From Rhizobium brockwellii (GTDB lineage Bacteria > Pseudomonadota > Alphaproteobacteria > Rhizobiales > Rhizobiaceae): a stretch of 64,000 bases of DNA. How positions within the stretch are numbered: position 1 is the first letter of the stretch; each line of letters starts with the position of its first letter. The notes under the pieces were generated by a model. That model was not told where the DNA came from. It saw nothing but the letters and a program-made list of their open reading frames with translations, and searched no databases. Position numbers and translations under genes: made by a program. The stretch covers positions 868,001 through 932,000 of the forward strand of contig NZ_CP053440.1 of the NCBI RefSeq assembly GCF_000769405.2, given 5' to 3'. Shown here piece by piece: positions 18,217 through 28,479 of the stretch.

Positions 18217-18499
18217 CGAAAATCCCCATCGAACGTCCGGCTTCATACCGGCTTGGCCAACGTCTTTTGTAACGAAAAAAATTTAACGATTTGTTCCATA
18301 TGTAAAAACGCCGTTTACCAGTTTTCCCGAAAGCCATCGCCGTTTCCGCGCTCAGGCTCCCGATGAAGGCGCCTGGTCGGCCTCGCGCCGACGCGGTGAT
18401 GCATGTTTTACGAAATAGCATTATGATCGGTTGAGCGCCTGACCGGCGGAGGGGCTGGCTGCGGATATGTGATCCGTGCGGAATGGAGGACGACGGGAT

Positions 18500-19543
18500 T
18501 TGGAACGGCTGAAGGATCTGAATAGTGCTCTCGCGCCGGCTGGTGGCGGTTCCACATCGCCTCCGTATGAACGGCCCGGCGTCGTGGCTGCCGCTGTTTA
18601 CCAGCATGGGCAACGCATTCGCGACATCAGGATAGAAGAGGCCGGCGAATGGCGAAGCCGGGAGAATGCCATCGTCTGGATCGGCCTGCACGAGCCGGAT
18701 GAAGTGCTGCTCCATCAGGTCCAGGCCGAGTTCAATCTCCATGCCCTGGCGATCGAAGACGCGGCACAGCCGCACCAGCGCCCGAAGCTGGAGATTTACG
18801 GGGACGCGATGTTCATCGTCGCCCGGACCGCCCATATGAAAGATGACGAAATCATCTTCGGCGAAACGCATTTGTTCGTCGGTCGCGGTTATGTCGTCTC
18901 AGTTCGCCACGGAGACTCGTCCTCCTACCTCGCGGTGCGGCAGCGATGCGAGGCCACGCCGGCAGCATTGGCCCACGGCGAGAATTATATTCTCTATTCC
19001 ATCCTCGATTTCATCGTCGACAACTACATGCCTGTCATCGAGGTCGTGCAGGAGGAGGTCGAGAAGCTCGAGGATCTCGTGCTGCGCGAACAGCTGGAAA
19101 AATCCGACATCGAGCGGCTTTACCTGCTGCGGCGCAAGCTGCTGCGGCTGCGCAATGCCGTGGTGCCGCTTGTGGACGTCTGCCGGCGGTACGAGCATAT
19201 CGATCTTCCCGGCATGGATCCGACGCTGCAGTCGCTGTTTCGCGATGTGACCGATCACGTGCGCCGGGTTCAGGAAGATATCGATGCGTTGCGCGAGGTC
19301 CTTGCCTTCGCCTTCGAGGCCAGCGTGATGATCGGCCAGACGGAGCAGACGGCGATCGCCCGCAAGCTCGCCGCCTGGGCGGCAATCCTCGCCGTTCCCA
19401 CCGCGATCGCCGGTATCTACGGGATGAACTTCAGCGATATGCCGGAACTGAAAACCCAGTACGGTTATTTCGTCGTGCTTGGCGTCATCGTCACCTTGTG
19501 CTTGGGCCTCTTCGGTTTCTTCCGTCGGAAGAAGTGGCTCTAG
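18500..19543 (+). CDS. CorA-family divalent cation transporter
   Basis: A magnesium/cobalt-type channel subunit. The signature YGMNF followed by MPE lies just before the last membrane span, and the protein ends with two hydrophobic segments and a basic tail (FFRRKKWL), as CorA does. The N-terminal ~230 residues are the cytoplasmic funnel domain with long helices (EVVQEEVEKLEDLVLREQLE). No ATG fits. TTG at 18500 is chosen because GGAGGACGACGGGA precedes it, giving 347 residues; GTG at 18476 is the alternative, without a ribosome site. Confidence 0.88.
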   Translation: MERLKDLNSALAPAGGGSTSPPYERPGVVAAAVYQHGQRIRDIRIEEAGEWRSRENAIVWIGLHEPDEVLLHQVQAEFNLHALAIEDAAQPHQRPKLEIYGDAMFIVARTAHMKDDEIIFGETHLFVGRGYVVSVRHGDSSSYLAVRQRCEATPAALAHGENYILYSILDFIVDNYMPVIEVVQEEVEKLEDLVLREQLEKSDIERLYLLRRKLLRLRNAVVPLVDVCRRYEHIDLPGMDPTLQSLFRDVTDHVRRVQEDIDALREVLAFAFEASVMIGQTEQTAIARKLAAWAAILAVPTAIAGIYGMNFSDMPELKTQYGYFVVLGVIVTLCLGLFGFFRRKKWL

Positions 19544-19599
19544 ATATGGGGCGCGGAGGACATGTACGGGGTATGCGGGAAACCGGTTCGCGAGGCGCG

Positions 19600-20370
19600 T
19601 CAGCACAGAGCGCTTAGCAGTCGATCCCGATGCCTTCTGATATAGTCGATATCGCTCAAATACAGCCGTGCGTCTCCGGCAACCACGTCCTCCACGAATG
19701 TCTCATCTCCGGCCGCGGCATTTGCCAGCATGAAATCGACGAGCGCCTGAAGCCGCCGGCAGATCATGTCGGGGAGCTGGAGCCGATCTTCTCCTGTCGC
19801 CCCATATGCCGTGCAGAAGATTTCCGCTCGGCGCAGCTGTTCGTCGAGACCGAAGGTCACGTGCGGATTGGCGGGATCGGAAAGCGGCGCCCAGCGATAA
19901 ACCGAATAGGCCAGATCCCATATGCGCGGCGCGGGATGGGCGGTGTCGAAATCGATGATCCCGACAGCCGCATGGTCTGCCGTGGCGACGTTATAGGGCG
20001 CGTAATCTCCGTGGCATACGATCTCGTACGGTTCCTGCGGCGGCAGCATCCAAGTCTGGACCTCGCGATCCGATTCCAGAAAGCCTTGAGATGCCGAATG
20101 AAAATTGCGCAGAAGATTGGCCGCGGAAAGCAGCATGCGCTCCGATCCGACAAACTGGTCGCTCAAGTCTTCGCAGACACGCCCGGCGACATAACTGACG
20201 ACTTCCTGGTTCCCGGTTATTTCAATGGGATCAGGAGCTCCCGGAAAGCCTCTGCCTCTCAGATGGCCCAAGAACCGGTGCACCGTCGGCGTCCACGCGC
20301 CGGAAGGCCTGATCACGGTATCGCCGTCACGCCAGATCTGCCCGGCTCGTCCGCCCTCCAACAATTTCAT
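19600..20370 (-). CDS. Aminoglycoside phosphotransferase-family kinase
   Basis: A 256-residue cytoplasmic kinase of the APH/choline-kinase superfamily. The catalytic loop HGDYAPYN (H120, D122, N127) and the metal-binding DFD (D140-D142) are both present, followed by the family motif RIWDLAYSVYRWAPL. The N-terminal ATP-binding lobe is short. The substrate is not evident; such proteins phosphorylate small hydroxylated molecules and are not necessarily resistance enzymes. It starts 21 bases downstream of the MBL hydrolase gene on the same strand, so the two probably form an operon. Confidence 0.85.
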   Translation of the reverse strand: MKLLEGGRAGQIWRDGDTVIRPSGAWTPTVHRFLGHLRGRGFPGAPDPIEITGNQEVVSYVAGRVCEDLSDQFVGSERMLLSAANLLRNFHSASQGFLESDREVQTWMLPPQEPYEIVCHGDYAPYNVATADHAAVGIIDFDTAHPAPRIWDLAYSVYRWAPLSDPANPHVTFGLDEQLRRAEIFCTAYGATGEDRLQLPDMICRRLQALVDFMLANAAAGDETFVEDVVAGDARLYLSDIDYIRRHRDRLLSALC

Positions 20371-20391
20371 TTTCCGGTCTCCAGACGTCCT

Positions 20392-21273
20392 CTATGCGAA
20401 TTTCAGTTTTTCGAGATGGGCCTGAACCGTGGCGCCAAGGTTTGTCTCATGGCAGGTCCGGTAGAACGCCACCACGTCGGAAGGCATTCCGTCGGGGATG
20501 GGGACGAAGTCCTCAAGCCCCAGGCCGCTTGAACTGCCGAGTTGCGGATCGGCCAGCTGGCTCTCGCTCAAACTGCCGACACGATCGGCCAGGGCTTGGA
20601 AATAGGCGAGGTTCTCATCCACCGCCGAAGGGGAGTAAGTCCGGCCATGCGCTGGGATGATCAGTCTTGCATCCAGGTCACGTATCCGCTCAAGCGAGGA
20701 ACGGATAAGGCGGAGATCATCAGCACTTTTGCTCCAGACTTCGGGAACGGGATACTCCACCGCGTCGACGGCCAGGCAGATGCGAAGTTCGGGAATCCAT
20801 ACGGCGATATGGTCGGGCGTGTGTCCCGGCGTATGAATGAGGTCCAGCGTCAGATCGCCGCCGTTGAGGGTCATCGAGCCTGTGAACGTGATATCGGGAC
20901 CGATGAGGTCGACATTCTGAAACCTCGAATCCTGGCTCGCCTTGTCCCTCAGGACCTCGCGTGTGGAAGGGTCGCGTAAACGGTCAAGCGCGGCGGCATG
21001 CGCGATAATCGGCGCGCGCCCGGCGATGGCGGCATTCCCCCAGAAATGATCCCAATCCATGTGCGAATTGATGACGATCAGCGGACGGGTGTTCGTCTGT
21101 TCCTCGAGCAGGTCCAGCGCCGCCATGCAGAGTTCGGGCGTTCCGAGCGTATCGATCAGCACATTGAACCTTTCGGTCCGGACGAACATGGCATCAACCT
21201 CATCCCCCGCCCTGACGATCACGATCCGATCATCGAGTTCGGGATATGAGCACAATTCCACCGATGGATTCAC
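20392..21273 (-). CDS. MBL-fold metallo-hydrolase
   Basis: A 293-residue metallo-beta-lactamase-fold hydrolase. The metal-binding motif is HMDWDH (residues 71-76), with further ligands in TPGHTPDH, an aspartate in CLAVDAVE and a histidine in IPAHGRTY. Members include lactonases, glyoxalase-like enzymes and others, and nothing here sets the substrate. The start is GTG at 21273 with GAGGCAACC upstream. It is followed by the APH-type kinase gene, which suggests a shared pathway or a detoxification role (inference). Confidence 0.87.
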   Translation of the reverse strand: MNPSVELCSYPELDDRIVIVRAGDEVDAMFVRTERFNVLIDTLGTPELCMAALDLLEEQTNTRPLIVINSHMDWDHFWGNAAIAGRAPIIAHAAALDRLRDPSTREVLRDKASQDSRFQNVDLIGPDITFTGSMTLNGGDLTLDLIHTPGHTPDHIAVWIPELRICLAVDAVEYPVPEVWSKSADDLRLIRSSLERIRDLDARLIIPAHGRTYSPSAVDENLAYFQALADRVGSLSESQLADPQLGSSSGLGLEDFVPIPDGMPSDVVAFYRTCHETNLGATVQAHLEKLKFA

Positions 21274-21380
21274 GTCTGGTTGCCTCTATTTCAAACGCAG
21301 TGATTTCATTCGGATACATCAAGTCTCTTTCGGGCGCCTGATCTTTCAGAACGGTGCGGGCCGGCGGCGGGGCTTCCCGT

Positions 21381-21764
21381 CTAATTTGGCTTCCGCTCCA
21401 CCGGAACATGTACATCCCAACGTCTCATCACGGCGTTCGGCACTGCGGCTGTGCATATCACCATGACGCTCAGTTTCGAGCGGCCATAGCTCTTCGGTGT
21501 CCACTGTGTTTCGAGCGGGACCGCGCATCGGGGAACCAGAATCTTCAGGTTCGGCTCCTGCACGTCCCATTGCTGCTGCCCCTTGGCGTTCTCGTGCGAA
21601 ATGAAGCGCCTGGCCTCCTCGCGGATTTCGAACAGACCATGCGTGTGCTCGGTGGAGCGATCGGTGTCGATGCTCCAGGAGGCCAGGCACATCGCGCAAG
21701 CCGACAGGGCCGCGGTGAGGAGTGTCGATCGAAGCTGTGCGCCGTCAGCGGCCAAATGGGTCAT
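21381..21764 (-). CDS. Small exported protein, possibly a lipoprotein, unknown function
   Basis: A reading frame of about 127 residues with a leader-like N-terminus (LRSTLLTAALSACAMCLASW). The LSAC could be a lipobox, and a plain Sec signal is the alternative. The mature part is basic with several Trp and Pro residues and ends in VHVPVERKPN. No family is recognised. A longer in-frame version reaching 21860 exists, so the start is uncertain. It lies between the MBL hydrolase and the divergent glgE operon. Codon use is normal for the region, so it is probably a real gene. Confidence 0.5.
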   Translation of the reverse strand: MTHLAADGAQLRSTLLTAALSACAMCLASWSIDTDRSTEHTHGLFEIREEARRFISHENAKGQQQWDVQEPNLKILVPRCAVPLETQWTPKSYGRSKLSVMVICTAAVPNAVMRRWDVHVPVERKPN

Positions 21765-21917
21765 CCTCCCGGGGAGGGGAAGACTACCCAAATACGGTAT
21801 GCCTTCAAGGGTTCTCTTCAGAAACAAGCGCCTTTGATGCTCGAACGAAACGCGTCCCATCGATCCCGCGTCAATGCGGTCGACGATGTCCAGCGCATCG
21901 TGATTGGCAGTTTCGGT

Positions 21918-21942
21918 GGAACAACCTCCGCCAAGAAAAGTT
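21918..21942 (+). promoter_or_regulatory. EcfG-like promoter candidate for the glgE operon
   Basis: GGAAC (21918-21922), 16 bases, AGTT (21939-21942): one mismatch to the alphaproteobacterial general-stress consensus GGAAC-N16/17-CGTT. It ends 30 bases before the glgE start, a sensible distance. The mismatch in the -10 part lowers confidence. Confidence 0.4.
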
Positions 21943-21972
21943 TGCCTCTAAAGCAACTCGAGGCGGCGGACG

Positions 21973-24900
21973 ATGTCATTTTCTGCGAACCAGGGTGTGT
22001 TGAGCACCCCACCCCGGATCTATTATGTCAATCCACTCCTTCTTCAGGGTGTCGATGCGTGGCGCGAGGTTTTCGACCATGCGGCGGATACGGGTTTCGA
22101 CCGTGTGCTGACGGCGCCGCTCTTTGACCGGGGCGGGGAGCGTAGCGTCTTTGCCTTCCAGGATCTGGGCCGCCTCGATCCTCAACTGTCGCTCGGAAGC
22201 GCAGTCAAGGATGGGGTGGGACACCTGGCGGAGGCTGCCGGCAAGAGCGGCGTCTCCTTGATGATGGACCTGATGCTCGACGGTAAGGCCCGGGATCCCA
22301 AGGCGGGCTTTCATCCCGTCGATCCGAGGCGCTCGCCGTTGGACCCGGCGGAATCCATGACTGCTATGGGGGCGGAGTCTCAATCCAGGCTGTTGGAAGA
22401 ATGGACCGAACGGCTGCGAGAACTGGCCGGTCTCGGTATCTCCGGCTACCGGGCGCTCGGGATCGATCGCATTGCGCCGGCGGTTTTCAAATCCCTGATT
22501 GCGGCGGCTCGCGAGAAGGCGGACGTCCATTTTTTCGCCTGGACGCCCGGCACTGATTTTGGCTCCAGGGCCGCGGTCAAGGATACAGGCTTCGACGGAT
22601 GTTTTTCATCGATGGCTTGGTGGGATTTTGATGAGAGATGGTTCATCGAAGAACACCGCGTCCAGACGCAGCTTGGCTGGCAGATCGCTTTTCCGGAGCC
22701 GCCCTTCGCCAGGAGGATCGCCCACGGAACCGAGAGTCGCGAAATCCTCGAACGGCGCGCCATAAGGGCGCTGCGCCTGGCTGCCTCACTCGGCGGAGGC
22801 CTGATGGTTCCGATGGGCTTCGAATATGGCGCATCCGCGCCGCTCGATCCGACCCATGGGAATGGAGCCGGCTTGCGGGGGCTGCGCCATGATCTTACTT
22901 TCGATATCTCCTCCGAAATTCGCCTTGCGAACACCGAGATCGGTAAGAAACCCCATGTGCCGACCTCATCGCTTCGGCTCATCCGCAACGCCAACGGAAC
23001 GGTCTCAGGGCTGCTGCAGGCTGAGGTGGAAGACCTTCGTAGCACTGAGAATGTGCGGTTCATCCTGCTCAACAGGGACCTTCGGAAAAGTGCGCCCGCT
23101 CCGGTGACCGCACTGCGCGAAGCGGCTTCCGGTTTTCTTCCCGCCGCAGCCGACGGCACGGCTCTGCGGCTGCGGGCAGGGGAGACCCTGGTGGTCGAAG
23201 GCAAGGCGCCGGCACCGATCACATCCCGACCGATCCTCGACGTCGCGCAGGCGATAGCATCACCGCGGCTCGCCATCGAAAACATCACGCCGCAAGTCGA
23301 TCACGGGCGCTTTCCCGTCAAGCGGGTGGTCGGCGACATCCTCACCGTCGAGGCGGATATATTCGCCGACGGACATGACCCAATCGCCGCGGTCCTGCTC
23401 TGGCGGCCGCTCGATGCGGCGGATTGGAACGAGACGGAGATGCAATTGGTCGAAAACGACCGCTGGCGCGCCGAATTCCTGCTGGAACGCATCGGACGCT
23501 ATGAATTTGCCATCGAGGCATGGAAGAATCCGTTTGCGATTTTTCGCTACGAGCTGACGAAGAAGAACGATGCCAGGCTGGACCTGAAGCTCGAACTCCA
23601 GGAGGGGATAAAGCTCGTCCGCTCGGCCGAGATGCATGCCGGCGCAACGCTCAGCGCCGAATTAAAAGCGCTGCTCGCCAATCTCGAAAGCGCCTCGGAT
23701 GCCGAGCGAACGGCGATCCTGCTCGATGCCGGAACATCCGAGTTGATGAACAAGGCGGACAGGCGGCCGTTTCGGCTTCGCTCGACGGCAAGCGCCGTCG
23801 ATGCCGAACGCAAGGAGGCTGCCTTTGCCAGCTGGTACCAGATCTTCCCGCGCTCGCAGAGCGGCGATCCGGACCGGCACGGCACTTTCGACGACGTCAT
23901 CCTGCGACTGCCCGCCATCCGCGACATGGGCTTCGACGTGCTCTATTTCCCGCCGATTCATCCGATCGGCTCGACCAACCGGAAAGGCCGCAACAACAGC
24001 TTGAAAGCCGGGCCAGATGACCCCGGAAGTCCCTATGCCATCGGCTCCGAGGACGGCGGCCATGACGCCATCCATCCCGCGCTCGGCGAGTTCGAGGATT
24101 TCCGCCGGCTGGTCGAGGCGGCAGGCCGGCATGGCCTGGAGATCGCTCTCGACCTCGCGATCCAGGCGTCGCCGGATCACCCCTGGCTGAAGGAGCATCC
24201 CGGCTGGTTCGACTGGCGTCCCGACGGCACGATCAAATATGCCGAAAATCCGCCGAAGAAATACGAGGACATCGTCAACGTCGATTTCTACACGAAAGAC
24301 GCGCTGCCTTCGCTGTGGGTGGAGCTCAGGGATGTCGTCCAGCTTTGGGTGGACCAGGGCGTCAAGCTGTTTCGCGTCGACAATCCGCACACGAAGCCCT
24401 TTCCGTTCTGGGAATGGCTGATCGGCGATATCAGGGGCCGTCATCCCGATGTTGTCTTCCTCTCGGAAGCCTTCACCAAGCCGAAGGTGATGTACCGGCT
24501 GGCAAAGATCGGCTTCTCCCAGTCCTACACTTACTTCACCTGGCGCAATGCCAAGTGGGAGCTCGAGCAATATATGCGGGAGCTGACCGAGACGGCGCCG
24601 AAAGAATTCTTCCGCCCGCATTTCTTCGTCAACACCCATGATATCAATCCGGATTTCCTGCAGAACGCGCCGCGCCCGGCCTTCCTGATCCGCGCAGCGC
24701 TTGCCGCTACTCTTTCGGGATTGTGGGGCGTCTATAATGGTTTCGAACTTTGCGAGGGGCGTCCCGATGCCAAGCGCAAGGAATATGCCGACAGCGAGAA
24801 ATACGAGATCCGCGCCTGGGACTACGACCGGCCGGGCAATATCATTGCCGAAATCAGGACGCTCAATCGGATCCGGAACGAAAACGCCGCGCTGCATTCA

Positions 24901-25197
24901 CATCTCGGGCTGACGCTGCTGAACGCGCGAAATGACAATATCCTGTTTTTCGAGAAGACAAGCCGCGCCCGCGACAATGTCCTACTGATCGCCATCAGCC
25001 TCGACCCCCACAATTTCCAGCAGAGCGAGGTCGAGCTGCCGCTTTGGCACTGGTCGCTCGGAGACGGCGGCACGTTGGATGCCGAAGATCTGATCGGCGG
25101 TCATCGTTTCAAGTGGACCGGCAAATGGCAGAGCATCAGTCTCAATCCTGAGGTCCTGCCCTATGCGATCTGGCGTATTCGCTCAACGGAGGCATGA
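21973..25197 (+). CDS. glgE: Alpha-1,4-glucan:maltose-1-phosphate maltosyltransferase with N-terminal extra domain
   Basis: The last ~645 residues are GlgE, which moves maltosyl units from alpha-maltose-1-phosphate onto the non-reducing end of alpha-glucans. Catalytic residues are recognisable: nucleophile D803 (RVDNPHTKP), acid/base E832 (LSEAFTKP) and D890 (NTHDINPDF), with spacings close to those of Streptomyces GlgE. The first ~430 residues are an additional domain that looks like a GH13 barrel without catalytic residues (GISGYRALGID where GFRxD is expected). At 1074 residues it is far longer than the ~670 of typical GlgE. It is immediately followed by treS, in one operon with glgB. Confidence 0.93.
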   Translation: MSFSANQGVLSTPPRIYYVNPLLLQGVDAWREVFDHAADTGFDRVLTAPLFDRGGERSVFAFQDLGRLDPQLSLGSAVKDGVGHLAEAAGKSGVSLMMDLMLDGKARDPKAGFHPVDPRRSPLDPAESMTAMGAESQSRLLEEWTERLRELAGLGISGYRALGIDRIAPAVFKSLIAAAREKADVHFFAWTPGTDFGSRAAVKDTGFDGCFSSMAWWDFDERWFIEEHRVQTQLGWQIAFPEPPFARRIAHGTESREILERRAIRALRLAASLGGGLMVPMGFEYGASAPLDPTHGNGAGLRGLRHDLTFDISSEIRLANTEIGKKPHVPTSSLRLIRNANGTVSGLLQAEVEDLRSTENVRFILLNRDLRKSAPAPVTALREAASGFLPAAADGTALRLRAGETLVVEGKAPAPITSRPILDVAQAIASPRLAIENITPQVDHGRFPVKRVVGDILTVEADIFADGHDPIAAVLLWRPLDAADWNETEMQLVENDRWRAEFLLERIGRYEFAIEAWKNPFAIFRYELTKKNDARLDLKLELQEGIKLVRSAEMHAGATLSAELKALLANLESASDAERTAILLDAGTSELMNKADRRPFRLRSTASAVDAERKEAAFASWYQIFPRSQSGDPDRHGTFDDVILRLPAIRDMGFDVLYFPPIHPIGSTNRKGRNNSLKAGPDDPGSPYAIGSEDGGHDAIHPALGEFEDFRRLVEAAGRHGLEIALDLAIQASPDHPWLKEHPGWFDWRPDGTIKYAENPPKKYEDIVNVDFYTKDALPSLWVELRDVVQLWVDQGVKLFRVDNPHTKPFPFWEWLIGDIRGRHPDVVFLSEAFTKPKVMYRLAKIGFSQSYTYFTWRNAKWELEQYMRELTETAPKEFFRPHFFVNTHDINPDFLQNAPRPAFLIRAALAATLSGLWGVYNGFELCEGRPDAKRKEYADSEKYEIRAWDYDRPGNIIAEIRTLNRIRNENAALHSHLGLTLLNARNDNILFFEKTSRARDNVLLIAISLDPHNFQQSEVELPLWHWSLGDGGTLDAEDLIGGHRFKWTGKWQSISLNPEVLPYAIWRIRSTEA

Positions 25198-28100
25198 ATG
25201 GACACGATGAATGCAGATAGCGCGTCGCAGCCGCTCTGGTACAAGGATGCAATTATCTACCAGCTGCACATCAAGTCGTTCTACGACGCCAATGGTGACG
25301 GGGTTGGCGACTTTGCCGGCTTGCACCAGAAGCTCGATCACATCGCAGCCCTGGGCGTCAATGCCATTTGGCTTTTGCCTTTCTTTCCCTCTCCGCGTCG
25401 CGACGACGGCTACGACATCGCCGACTATGGCAGCGTCAGCCCCGATTACGGGACGGTGGAGGATTTCCGGGCTTTCGTCGACGCCGCCCACCAGCGCAAT
25501 ATCCGCGTCATCATCGAGCTCGTCATCAACCACACCTCCGATCAGCATCCCTGGTTCCAGCGCGCCCGCGAGGCGCCGGCAGGGTCGCCGGAGCGCGACT
25601 TCTATGTCTGGTCCGATACCGATCAGAAATTTCCGGAAACGCGCATTATTTTCATCGATACGGAAAAATCCAACTGGACATGGGACGCCGTCGCCGGCGC
25701 CTATTACTGGCACCGCTTCTATTCCCATCAACCCGACCTCAATTTCGACAGTCCCCTTGTCATGGAGGAATTGCTGAGGGTGATGCGCTTCTGGCTGGAA
25801 ACCGGCATCGACGGTTTTCGTCTCGACGCGATCCCTTACCTCGTCGAGCGCGAGGGGACGATCAACGAAAACCTGCCGGAAACCCACGCGATCCTCAAAC
25901 GCATACGCGCCGCGCTCGATGCAACCCATCCCGGCGTGATGCTGCTTGCCGAGGCCAATCAATGGCCAGAGGACACGCGCGAATATTTCGGAGAGGGTGA
26001 TGAATGCCATATGGCCTTCCATTTCCCGCTAATGCCGCGCATGTATATGGCCATCGCCAAGGAGGATCGATTTCCGATCACCGATATCCTGCGCCAGACG
26101 CCGGAGATTCCAGACAATTGCCAATGGGCGATCTTCCTTCGCAACCACGACGAGCTGACGCTCGAAATGGTGACCGACGCCGAGCGGGATTATCTCTGGG
26201 AGACCTACGCATCCGATAAACGTGCCCGCATCAATCTCGGCATAAGGCGGCGCCTGGCGCCATTGATGGAGCGCGACCGCCGGCGGATCGAGCTGATGAA
26301 CGCGCTTCTTCTCTCGATGCCGGGAACGCCGGTGATCTATTACGGTGACGAGATCGGCATGGGCGATAATATCTATCTCGGCGACCGGGATGGGGTGAGG
26401 ACGCCGATGCAATGGTCTCCGGACCGCAATGGCGGTTTCTCCAGGGCAGATCCGGCGCGTCTCGTTCTGCCGCCTGTCGCCGACCCGCTGTATGGCTTTG
26501 AAGCCGTCAACGTCGAGGCACAGAGCACGGACGCGCATTCGCTGCTCAACTGGACGCGCAGAATGTTGGCGTTGCGCGGCAGGCATCCGGCCTTCGGGCG
26601 TGGCACGCTGCGGTTCCTTTCACCGGAAAATCGCAAGATCCTTGCCTATCTCAGGGAGTATGAAGGCGAGGTCTTGCTTTGTGTTGCCAGTCTCTCGCGG
26701 CTGCCCCAGGCCGTCGAACTCGACTTGTCGAGCTTCGAGGGGCGCGTTCCTATTGAACTGACCGGCATGTCGCCGTTTCCGCCGATCGGCCAGTTGACCT
26801 ATCTCCTGACCTTGCCGCCCTACGGTTTCTTCTGGTTCCAGCTGACGGCTGATGCCGACCCGCCGGCGTGGCGCACTGCACCGCCGGAACAGCTTCCCGA
26901 TCTGTTGACGATGGTCATCCGGCGTAGCCTGCTCGACCTCGTGGATGAACCGGGTCATGCACGCATCCTGAGCGGCGAAATCTTGCCCGCCTATCTCTCC
27001 AGGCGGCGATGGTTCGGGGCAAAGGACCAGCCGCTTCAGTCCGCCCGACTGGTCTCCGCGACACCCATCCCATTCGCCGACGGCGTCGTCCTCGGCGAGC
27101 TGGAGGTCGTGCTGCCGAACCACAGCGAATCCTACCAACTGCCGCTCACGGTCGCCTGGGACGATGCGCACCCTTCCGCGCTTGCCCAGCAGCTTGCGCT
27201 TGGGAGGATTCGCCAAGGTAGACGCGTTGGTTTCCTCACAGATGGATTTGCCGTGGAGGCAATGGCGCGCGGCATTCTGCACGGACTTCGCGACCGCTCG
27301 CGCACCACCGGCCGGACCGGCACGCTCGAATTTCTTGGGACAGAACAGCTCGACAGTCTCGATATTTCAGACGAGCTGCCGGTGCATTGGCTATCGGCTG
27401 AACAGTCCAACAGCTCGCTGCTCGTCGGCGACGTAGCGATGATCAAACTGATCAGGCACATCTTCCCGGGCATCCATCCGGAAGTCGAGATGACGCGCTA
27501 TCTCACCCGCGCCGGCTATGACCACACGGCGCCTCTGCTCGGCGAGGTGGCGCATACCGATTCCAGCGGACGCCGGTCGACCTTGATCATCGTCCAGGGT
27601 GCGATCCGCAATCAGGGCGACGCCTGGAACTGGATGCTGAACAATCTGCGCCGCGGGGCCGACGAACTGGTTCTCAACGATCCGGCGGTCCAACCAGACG
27701 ACGACGTTTTCCAGTCGCTGATCAGCTTCGTCGCGATGGTCGGCCTGAGGCTCGGCGAATTGCATGTCGTGCTCGCTGCGAAGACCGAGGACGAGGCCTT
27801 CAGCCCGGTGGTATCAGGCGACAAAGAGGTCGAGGCGATGAAGAAGGCCGTTTCCGGCGAAGTCGCCTATGCCATGTCGAAGCTTGACGAACGCGAGCAG
27901 AATGCCGACCCCGCAATCGACTTGCTCGCAAAGCCGCTTCTCGAGCGTCGTTCCGAACTCGCAGAGCTCGCCGGGACGATGGCGGAGAGCTGCCGCCATA
28001 CGCTGATGACACGCACGCATGGCGACTTCCATCTTGGCCAGATCCTTGTCAGCGAGGGTGATGCCGTCATTATCGACTTCGAGGGCGAGCCGGCGAAAAA

Positions 28101-28479
28101 CCTGAACGAGCGCCGCGCCAAGACAAATCCGCTGCGTGATGTCGCCGGGCTTTTGAGATCGCTGAGCTACCTCGTGGCCACCGCCCAGCTCGATAACGAT
28201 GCGGTCATCGAACACGACAACGAGGTCCGCCGTGAGGCGATCGCCCGCTTCGGGCGCAATGCCGAGGAGGCCTTTCTGGATGCCTATTCGCAGGCGGTCT
28301 CCGTATCGAAGGAGCTTGACATGCCACCCGATCAAAGACGGAGCGTTCTCGATGCCTTTCTTCTCGAAAAGGCCGCCTACGAGATCGCCTATGAAGCCCG
28401 CAACAGACCGAAATGGCTTCCGATCCCGCTATCCGGCTTTACCGAAATCGTAGCGCGTCTGACGGGGGTCACGGCATGA
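25198..28479 (+). CDS. treS: Trehalose synthase / maltokinase fusion
   Basis: A 1093-residue bifunctional enzyme. Residues about 10-550 are TreS (GH13), which interconverts trehalose and maltose: nucleophile D210 (GFRLDA), acid/base E252 (LAEANQW) and D318 (RNHDE). Residues about 590-1093 are a maltokinase of the Pep2/Mak type that makes maltose-1-phosphate for Glg[10 protein letters not shown] around H941-D943 and DFEGEP at 960-965. The start codon directly abuts the glgE stop, and the end overlaps glgB by four bases (ATGA), so all three are translationally coupled. The fusion passes maltose straight to the kinase. Confidence 0.96.
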   Translation: MDTMNADSASQPLWYKDAIIYQLHIKSFYDANGDGVGDFAGLHQKLDHIAALGVNAIWLLPFFPSPRRDDGYDIADYGSVSPDYGTVEDFRAFVDAAHQRNIRVIIELVINHTSDQHPWFQRAREAPAGSPERDFYVWSDTDQKFPETRIIFIDTEKSNWTWDAVAGAYYWHRFYSHQPDLNFDSPLVMEELLRVMRFWLETGIDGFRLDAIPYLVEREGTINENLPETHAILKRIRAALDATHPGVMLLAEANQWPEDTREYFGEGDECHMAFHFPLMPRMYMAIAKEDRFPITDILRQTPEIPDNCQWAIFLRNHDELTLEMVTDAERDYLWETYASDKRARINLGIRRRLAPLMERDRRRIELMNALLLSMPGTPVIYYGDEIGMGDNIYLGDRDGVRTPMQWSPDRNGGFSRADPARLVLPPVADPLYGFEAVNVEAQSTDAHSLLNWTRRMLALRGRHPAFGRGTLRFLSPENRKILAYLREYEGEVLLCVASLSRLPQAVELDLSSFEGRVPIELTGMSPFPPIGQLTYLLTLPPYGFFWFQLTADADPPAWRTAPPEQLPDLLTMVIRRSLLDLVDEPGHARILSGEILPAYLSRRRWFGAKDQPLQSARLVSATPIPFADGVVLGELEVVLPNHSESYQLPLTVAWDDAHPSALAQQLALGRIRQGRRVGFLTDGFAVEAMARGILHGLRDRSRTTGRTGTLEFLGTEQLDSLDISDELPVHWLSAEQSNSSLLVGDVAMIKLIRHIFPGIHPEVEMTRYLTRAGYDHTAPLLGEVAHTDSSGRRSTLIIVQGAIRNQGDAWNWMLNNLRRGADELVLNDPAVQPDDDVFQSLISFVAMVGLRLGELHVVLAAKTEDEAFSPVVSGDKEVEAMKKAVSGEVAYAMSKLDEREQNADPAIDLLAKPLLERRSELAELAGTMAESCRHTLMTRTHGDFHLGQILVSEGDAVIIDFEGEPAKNLNERRAKTNPLRDVAGLLRSLSYLVATAQLDNDAVIEHDNEVRREAIARFGRNAEEAFLDAYSQAVSVSKELDMPPDQRRSVLDAFLLEKAAYEIAYEARNRPKWLPIPLSGFTEIVARLTGVTA

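Noticed and set aside
18271..18297. EcfG-like pair upstream of the chemoreceptor gene
   Set aside because: Spacer is 18 bases with an A-rich run; not accepted.
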